Positions 30,768 to 36,225 of a stretch of 36,225 nt of DNA are shown piece after piece. The stretch spans positions 1 through 36,225 of the IMG/VR virus record IMGVR_UViG_3300030329_003327. The stretch is one strand, 5' to 3'. The DNA comes from a virus. The translations under genes were made by a program, and so were the position numbers. The notes below the pieces were generated by a model. That model was given only the letters and a program-made list of their open reading frames with translations, was not told the origin of the DNA and ran no database searches. The stretch's first letter is position 1. Each line of letters opens with the position of its first letter.

Positions 30768-31629
30768 TGATGTGGAGTTAACCGACTCAGACAAGGAGTC
30801 TATCTATGAAAACCCTGGAATAAAGGAGGACCAAAGTCCTCGTGAAGCAGGAGTTGATGGAGTGGATACCTTTGAGAGTCAAACTCACGATACTGAAGAG
30901 ACTGAAGCCCCAGAGGCTGAAAGTGAAGTATCTGAGAGCGATGAGTTCAATCTAGAGGACTATGAAGTTGAGATTGATGGTGAAGTATATGATGGAGCTG
31001 ACATTATGCGTTGGCAAGAAGATTCTGCTAACAAAGAGAGTTGGCAAGCATCAAACACCCAAAAGGCTCAAGAAATCGCAAAATGGTCAAAGTTCAACGA
31101 TAAATTATCTAGCGACACAGAGTTTCGTGATTATGTAAAGGATTTCTTTTATGATGATGACGCATCTCTTGAGAAGCTAGGTTTAGATAAAGACCTACAG
31201 CCCTTAGAATATGAGTCAGAGGACCAACCTAATGAGGAGTCTTATGATAGAATAGATGAAGTAGAGGGTAGACTAAATGAAATGGAGTTTGAAAGACACG
31301 TTGATGATTTAGAAGTAGAGCTTGATTCTATTATTGAAGATAACCCAGATTTATTTTCTGATGTAGATGATGATGTTAAGTTTCTTGAGTTCGCTCAGGA
31401 ATCTGGAATATCAGATTTAACACAGGCATTTAAAGTCTGGGGCTACGATAAAATGCAAGGTGAAGTTGACCATCATAGAAAGTTAGATGGAAACAAACAG
31501 CGAAATCAGGGAAAAGTCGTTCATAATTCTAAGATAGGTGCAACGGAGGAATCTTCTCCAAAGACCTATAAGAATGTTAAGGACATAGATATAAGTGACC
31601 CTGATATAGCTAAGTATTTTAACCGTTAG
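30751..31629 (+). CDS. Scaffolding protein
   Basis: 292 residues, strongly acidic. Disordered Glu/Asp-rich N-terminus (DTEETEAPEAESEVSESDEF), central helices (ASNTQKAQEIAKWSKFNDKL), acidic coiled coil, and a basic C-terminal part (HHRKLDGNKQRNQGKVVHNS), which in this class contacts the capsid shell. Position directly before the major capsid gene supports the call. Expelled or cleaved after assembly in known relatives. Confidence 0.75.
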   Translation: MPSPYNDVELTDSDKESIYENPGIKEDQSPREAGVDGVDTFESQTHDTEETEAPEAESEVSESDEFNLEDYEVEIDGEVYDGADIMRWQEDSANKESWQASNTQKAQEIAKWSKFNDKLSSDTEFRDYVKDFFYDDDASLEKLGLDKDLQPLEYESEDQPNEESYDRIDEVEGRLNEMEFERHVDDLEVELDSIIEDNPDLFSDVDDDVKFLEFAQESGISDLTQAFKVWGYDKMQGEVDHHRKLDGNKQRNQGKVVHNSKIGATEESSPKTYKNVKDIDISDPDIAKYFNR

Positions 31630-31639
31630 GAGATAACAA

Positions 31640-32767
31640 ATGGCAGTAAGTTCAACAACGATTAACTGGGATGCTTTATCCTCGTTAACTCGTGATAAAT
31701 TCTTACCTGTTCTAGTTGATAATATCTTTAACTCTAACCCTTTAGCAGTGAAGCTTCTTAAGAACGCTGAAAAGTTAGATGGTGGAAGAAAGATTATTAC
31801 TCCCCTAGAATATGCTAAGAATACAGCTCAAGGCTTCTACTCTGGTTATGATGTATTAGACACAACTCCATCCGACCCTGTGACATCAGCAGTGTGGGAT
31901 TGGAAACAGGCGTATGCTAATATATCAATATCAGGTGAAGAAGAATTGAAAAACTCAGGTGATAGTATGGTGCTATCACTGTTGAAATCTAAAATGGGAA
32001 ATGCAGAGCGTTCTTTAAAGGACCTTTTCGGTACTAAGTTATTTGGTACTGGTACTGCAGCCCCTGGAACAAATGAAATCACAGCACTTTGTGGTCAAGG
32101 AGCACTTGGCAATATTGACGCAGCTACAGAAACAGCTTGCATAGATGGTGATGGTTCAACAAGACACGCTCAAGGTAATATTGACAACTGTGTTATTGGT
32201 TACAATAGAAGCCTAGGTGGTGTTAACTCTGATAGTTACACTTGGTGGGAATCATCATTTGCATCATTTGCATTAGATGGTACTGACGCTAGTGATACTG
32301 ATGACACTGATGACGCAGAATGGGATGAGCTAACTACTACATCAAATGGTGTTAGTAGAATTGTGGCTAGAATGACTAGAATGTATGGTGCTCTAACTAT
32401 CGGAAGTGACCAACCAGACCTTATTATTTGTCCTCAGAACTTGTACGATGCGTATGAGACTGGGCTACAAGGAAATAAGAGATTTGTTGGAACAGACGCT
32501 GGATTAGCAGATGCAGGTTTCTCAACTCTTAAATTCAAAGGTGCAGATGTTGTTGCAGATTCACATTGCCCAGCAGGCGTAATGTTATTCTTAAACACTA
32601 AGTATCTTGACTTTAAGGTTCACAGTAAGAGAAACTTCTCTTTCCAGGATTTCCAAAAACCAATTAACCAAGACGCAAGGACAGCCAAGATTTTCTGGAT
32701 GGGTCAGTTAGTATGTACTAACCCAAGAATGCAAGGAATGATTGTTGGTGGTCCTAGTGGCTATTAG
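31640..32767 (+). CDS. Major capsid protein, HK97-type
   Basis: 375 residues. The start (NWDALSSLTRDKFLPVLVDN), then GGRKIITPLEYAKNTAQGFY, a long spine-helix region (GDSMVLSLLKSKMGNAERSL), and the C-terminal FQKPINQDARTAKIFWMGQL are typical of HK97-fold capsids of the group with a separate scaffold. AGGAGATAACAA precedes the ATG. Forms the icosahedral shell; a decoration protein follows. Confidence 0.85.
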   Translation: MAVSSTTINWDALSSLTRDKFLPVLVDNIFNSNPLAVKLLKNAEKLDGGRKIITPLEYAKNTAQGFYSGYDVLDTTPSDPVTSAVWDWKQAYANISISGEEELKNSGDSMVLSLLKSKMGNAERSLKDLFGTKLFGTGTAAPGTNEITALCGQGALGNIDAATETACIDGDGSTRHAQGNIDNCVIGYNRSLGGVNSDSYTWWESSFASFALDGTDASDTDDTDDAEWDELTTTSNGVSRIVARMTRMYGALTIGSDQPDLIICPQNLYDAYETGLQGNKRFVGTDAGLADAGFSTLKFKGADVVADSHCPAGVMLFLNTKYLDFKVHSKRNFSFQDFQKPINQDARTAKIFWMGQLVCTNPRMQGMIVGGPSGY

Positions 32768-32781
32768 AAAGGGGGTTTAGT

Positions 32782-33261
32782 ATGAGTTTTATAAATACTG
32801 GTGGTATACCTCCTGGCTCATTAACAGATGTTACAACTGAAGCTAAATGGGATTTAGGTAAAGTTGTATGGTCTGAAGATGGGAAAGGTTATAGGTATGT
32901 TCAGTTTGCAGATGCAGTTGCTGTACTCAAAGGTCACGTTATGTGCTACGATGCAGCAGGAAACAATATTGTAACTAATGATGTTTCTGGTGATGCAGAC
33001 AGTAACTTAGCTGCAGGTGTTGCAATAGCAGCAGTTGCTACAGACACAACATCTCCTCAGTATGGCTTTGTTCAGGTATCTGGACATTGCGATACTATCA
33101 TTACAGATGAGAATGTATCAGATGGAGACTTCTTGATACCTGGAACTGCAGATGGTGCTGCACATACAATGTCAGGTGGTGAGGAGCATAAAGTATTTGC
33201 TGTAGCTTCAGCAGCCGACTCAGGTACAGTTGGTGCTGGATGGCTAAGAGGAATACTGTAA
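32782..33261 (+). CDS. Capsid decoration-like protein, DUF2190-type
   Basis: 159 residues of beta structure. ADAVAVLKGHVMCYDAAGN, AAGVAIAAVA and YGFVQVSGHCDTIITDENVS follow the DUF2190/decoration pattern (entry strand, cavity, exit). It is related in layout to the C-terminal repeats of the 711-residue protein. Sits after the major capsid gene and before a strong hairpin. GAAAGGGGG precedes the ATG. Confidence 0.65.
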   Translation: MSFINTGGIPPGSLTDVTTEAKWDLGKVVWSEDGKGYRYVQFADAVAVLKGHVMCYDAAGNNIVTNDVSGDADSNLAAGVAIAAVATDTTSPQYGFVQVSGHCDTIITDENVSDGDFLIPGTADGAAHTMSGGEEHKVFAVASAADSGTVGAGWLRGIL

Positions 33262-33298
33262 ACATAGTAGTAAATAACTCTTAAACGAGTAACAAACT

Positions 33299-33320
33299 GG
33301 GGGCAGGGTAACTTGCCCCC
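33299..33320 (+). terminator. Strong hairpin after capsid genes, possible terminator
   Basis: GGGGGCA and TGCCCCC pair across an 8-base loop, followed by ATATTT rather than a clean T tract. It may weaken or attenuate transcription after the capsid genes, or stabilise the capsid mRNA end. The next gene begins 15 bases later with its own GGAG site. Confidence 0.5.
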
Positions 33321-33335
33321 ATATTTGGAGATAAG

Positions 33336-33950
33336 ATGACAGGAACAGAAATGATGAACAGCTTAGGGTATCGGATGGAAGATACTGGAGAAGCTAACTT
33401 TGGACAAGCCCAAAAACTACAGGCACTAAACGATGCACAGCGTCAAGTGATAGCAATGTGCACAAATGAGGCACTTGCACACACGCAGGTAAGAGATGAC
33501 CTAGATTCAGGAACAGAAGACGCTAGTTTTGGTGGGCATACTTATTTTGCATTACCAGCAGATGGTGATGGTGCAGAAAAATTAATGAATAGAGTAGTAA
33601 AAGTTTATGATAATACGAATGAAAGATTTGTAGAAATGGTTAACCCAGCAGGGTTTGAAACAACAAATAAATACAACTATGGAACATTGGGAACCCTACT
33701 AAATAATAGACTATATGTATCTACTAGCGATACAGAAGTAGATTCAGTATTTATGGTTCACATACCTACCCCAGCAGATATAGCTGATAATACAACAGAG
33801 ATAACACATTTTAGTGACTCTGTCCAACAAGCAATAATAGAAATAGCAGAAGCGTTACTATGGAGACAAGATAATAGATTAGATAGAGCTAAAGCAGCAG
33901 AAGCAAATGCAGCAGTAATGATACAAGTAATTAATGGAGTTCCAGTTTAA
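33336..33950 (+). CDS. Head-tail adaptor, gp11-like
   Basis: 204 residues. Helical N-terminus (FGQAQKLQALNDAQRQVIAM), a central beta part (HTYFALPADGDGAEKLMNRV, VEMVNPAGFETTNKYNYG), and C-terminal helices (HFSDSVQQAIIEIAEALLWR). The ALNDAQRQVI block is typical of phage adaptor or tail tubular A-like proteins that ring the portal. Followed with stop-start overlap by the tail-nozzle gene. Confidence 0.7.
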   Translation: MTGTEMMNSLGYRMEDTGEANFGQAQKLQALNDAQRQVIAMCTNEALAHTQVRDDLDSGTEDASFGGHTYFALPADGDGAEKLMNRVVKVYDNTNERFVEMVNPAGFETTNKYNYGTLGTLLNNRLYVSTSDTEVDSVFMVHIPTPADIADNTTEITHFSDSVQQAIIEIAEALLWRQDNRLDRAKAAEANAAVMIQVINGVPV

Positions 33951-36225
33951 TGCCAAGAATTGATGTTAATTTAGATGGTGGACTAAACACTCAAGATGAT
34001 GAATATAAAGTTGGATTTAATGGCTTTACAACCCTACAAAATATAAGGCAAGTAGATGGTGTAATAGCTAAAAGATATGGCACAGGCTCTCAAAATACAA
34101 TCAGCAGTAAAAAAATAGATAATGTTGAAAATTTTGTATCAAGAAGATTGGCAGGTGTTAAAATAGATGCTTCTTCATCTAACTACACCTTTTCAGAAGC
34201 AAACAAGAGACTTGATATATCAGCAATAACAGGGGTAGAGGTCCCAGGTGATGGTTCGGCAGGTAGTGGTCGTTGGAGTAATATTTTTAAAGCTGGTGAT
34301 ACCGTCTGTATTTCAGGAACAGCAAGCAATAATGGTATTTTTGTAATAGAATCAGTTGATTCCGATACACGAATGACATTCTATAGAGCCCCAGTAGGTG
34401 AGGGTGCAACATCTTTAGGGACAATATATATAACATTTGCAATAACAACAAACTACACTTCCCCAACGACTTTAACAATTACAGATGATGACTCATATGA
34501 CGATGAAGGTTATTTATATACATATACTACAGGGACAAACAAATATATAGGGTTATTAAACCCAGGAGATTTTGGAGATGATATTGTTTTAAAAACAGTA
34601 TCCTCATCAGCAAATATACATATGCGAGCCAAGGCATATACAGATGCTGTTAGATTTAGTTGTGGATTAGATGACGCTCCATTGATATTTAGATATGTTA
34701 ATAGGAATCATTTTAATGGATATCTTAAGTATGGGAATAATACTAGTGCAGATTTATTGTACTCTAGATGGATTTTAGATAGTGCAGTTATTGATAACCA
34801 ATCATCGGCATTCTCTGGTATGGAATTATGGAATGGACTAGGGAACTCCTCAAATTTTAGTTTAAGGGCTTTTAGAGGTGGATTAAATTTAGCAGATAAT
34901 GTATATGACTATAAAGTAATACCTGTATTTGATGGTAACCAAGAAATGTTATTAGATGATTCAGTTTATGACTTTTCAACAAGAACGCTATCCCTTGTTG
35001 GTGGTGTTGATGAAAGTGGGCATACGAGCTCAAAATCAACAGGTATTCGTATGAAGGGAACAATAACCCTTGCTAATTTAAATCCTAGGGTTAGTGGATT
35101 AAATATATATAGAAGTACAAATGGTGGAACTTTTTATAAAGTTAAGTCAATATATATGGGTGACAATGACCCAAATGTTAAGCACTTAAGAGATATAAAT
35201 AGGGTTTCAGATAGGTTTTATTTTAGCAATTATACACCTATTGATGGAAATGATTTAAATAGTAAGGTTTTAATGTATGATGGATTTGAAACAGTAATCG
35301 CAAGTGACTCTGGCAGTAATGATTATAATAGCATTGGATGGAAATCCTTTACTACAACTGATGCCTTGGGTGAGACACAAGTAACTGATGATGCTAATTT
35401 TAGTCCAGAATACTATGGAAGCACTTTGCTATGTAAGTTTAATCAAGTTAGCGAAGAGACCGAAACAATATTTTCAAATAATGGAGAGGCTATTGGTGGC
35501 TCTGCTTCAGGTGGTTGGTATATTGCAGATGGAACAGAGGTAGTTGCCAATTCTGTGTTATTTAGTGACTCAACTGAAAGTAGTGATTCTGGGGCTACTG
35601 AGGGAAACCCAGATGCGAGTAGTGGTGTGTGTGACGGTGGTGGAGAAATGAATATAGGATTTGATGATACAGATACCCCAGGTCCATTTACCTTTGCATC
35701 TAGTAATAGTTCAAATTTTCACAGCGTCTGGGAAAATGATGGTGCCCAACAAAATAGTTCAACAGGTCATATCAGATTAAATAGTAGTGAAAATAATTTT
35801 GACCAAACTAAAACGTATATTGTAAGTGGTTGGGTAAGGTCAGAGGGATTTAATAACCCAGACCCCCATTGGAGAATTTACTTAGATACAACAAGCAATA
35901 GGTCTCCAGGGCAAAATCATACAGGAGATTTAGTTTTAGCAGAGGGTAGAGGGGGTGACCTTAATCAAAATATTGATAAATGGAGATACTTTCAGTATGA
36001 AATGAAAGCCCCTGGGACATCTGATGAAGGTAACATATATTTATATGTTCATATAAGAGTACCAGATAGTTGGATGGAAGGCTCATCATCAGCGTTTAGT
36101 TCAGGTGCTAATGTATACCTAAAGGCATTGTCAATAAGGGAATCTATAACAGCATATGATATAGGACCAAGTGGAACAAAACCAGTTGGATTTTTTGGTA
36201 AAAATATTTTAGCAGATACTGATTA
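33950..36225 (+). CDS. Tail tube/nozzle-like protein (gp12-like), N-terminal part, with jelly-roll insert
   Basis: Opens at an ATG overlapping the previous stop and stays open to the window end, continuing in frame at base 2 (total 1220 residues). The N-terminus (MPRIDVNLDGGLNTQDDEYK, then RQVDGVIAKRYGTGS) is typical of tail tubular B-like proteins. Beta domains follow, with GLNIYRSTNGGTFYKV near 381. Residues about 566-730 form a carbohydrate-binding-like jelly-roll (FDDTDTPGPF ... KTYIVSGWVRSEGF ... KALSIRES) inserted before the propeller-like C-terminal half. It probably forms the tail tip and may bind surface sugars; binding is inference. Confidence 0.75.
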   Translation, partial: MPRIDVNLDGGLNTQDDEYKVGFNGFTTLQNIRQVDGVIAKRYGTGSQNTISSKKIDNVENFVSRRLAGVKIDASSSNYTFSEANKRLDISAITGVEVPGDGSAGSGRWSNIFKAGDTVCISGTASNNGIFVIESVDSDTRMTFYRAPVGEGATSLGTIYITFAITTNYTSPTTLTITDDDSYDDEGYLYTYTTGTNKYIGLLNPGDFGDDIVLKTVSSSANIHMRAKAYTDAVRFSCGLDDAPLIFRYVNRNHFNGYLKYGNNTSADLLYSRWILDSAVIDNQSSAFSGMELWNGLGNSSNFSLRAFRGGLNLADNVYDYKVIPVFDGNQEMLLDDSVYDFSTRTLSLVGGVDESGHTSSKSTGIRMKGTITLANLNPRVSGLNIYRSTNGGTFYKVKSIYMGDNDPNVKHLRDINRVSDRFYFSNYTPIDGNDLNSKVLMYDGFETVIASDSGSNDYNSIGWKSFTTTDALGETQVTDDANFSPEYYGSTLLCKFNQVSEETETIFSNNGEAIGGSASGGWYIADGTEVVANSVLFSDSTESSDSGATEGNPDASSGVCDGGGEMNIGFDDTDTPGPFTFASSNSSNFHSVWENDGAQQNSSTGHIRLNSSENNFDQTKTYIVSGWVRSEGFNNPDPHWRIYLDTTSNRSPGQNHTGDLVLAEGRGGDLNQNIDKWRYFQYEMKAPGTSDEGNIYLYVHIRVPDSWMEGSSSAFSSGANVYLKALSIRESITAYDIGPSGTKPVGFFGKNILADTD
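36127..36224. repeat. Terminal direct repeat, copy 2 (circular overlap)
   Basis: Identical to bases 1-98. The following last base (36225) is a where base 99 is t. Joining the copies keeps the tail gene in frame. Confidence 0.9.

Noticed and set aside
1-36225. tRNA genes, CRISPR arrays, insertion sequences, integrase or attachment site
   Set aside because: Read on both strands; no cloverleaf, regular spacer array, transposase or recombinase motif was recognisable.

Overview
The window is a complete, circularly mapping tailed-phage genome of low GC content, cut at an arbitrary point. The last 99 bases repeat the first 99 with a single mismatch at the final base, so the unique circle is about 36,126 bp. 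One long tail gene reads in frame across the junction (33950 to the window end, continuing at base 2 to 1486). The virion genes (terminase, portal, scaffold, HK97-type capsid, gp11/gp12-like tail parts, a giant internal or ejected protein) indicate a short-tailed, T7-like architecture. There is no phage RNA polymerase, DNA polymerase, helicase, primase or integrase. It is therefore probably a lytic phage that relies on host transcription and replication enzymes. The host cannot be named. Regular Shine-Dalgarno sites argue against Bacteroidetes; a low-GC Gram-negative, perhaps marine, host is only a guess.

Layout on the circle: a divergent control region lies at about 22742-22912. Leftward from it runs a short operon of eight tiny genes (22741 down to 21310: zinc-ribbon proteins, a ribbon-helix-helix regulator, two roughly 30-residue membrane peptides), ending in a C(UUCG)G terminator. 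Rightward from it every gene is on the plus strand all the way round: small basic proteins, TerS and TerL (23.3-26.1 kb), a capsid-decoration-like protein with jelly-roll modules (26.1-28.2), portal, scaffold, major capsid and decoration protein (28.2-33.3), tail adaptor and the 1220-residue tail protein (33.3 kb across the junction to 1.5 kb), a second adaptor, two putative ejection proteins and a 2755-residue polyvalent protein (1.6-12.7), a lysis cassette (12.7-14.0), then a replication, recombination and DNA-modification block (14.1-21.2).

In that last block a Rad52-like annealing protein is paired with a Cas4/RecB-like exonuclease. A replication initiator carries what looks like the origin inside its own gene: three G-rich repeats at exact 22-bp spacing followed by AT-rich DNA. 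A Mom-family protein (adenine hypermodification) and a DUF1599/Nmad1 protein suggest modified phage DNA. Two further PD-(D/E)XK proteins and a NinG-like protein complete the nucleic-acid set.

The most unusual points are the origin nested in the initiator gene; the giant virion protein, whose modules are delimited by three copies of a short QLTP-type motif, two of them encoded by an exact 23-bp repeat around an ADP-ribosyltransferase-like module; an S74 chaperone tail on an internal-type protein; two genes (TerL and a nuclease) whose conserved N-termini have no ATG, GTG or TTG; and a compact operator region.
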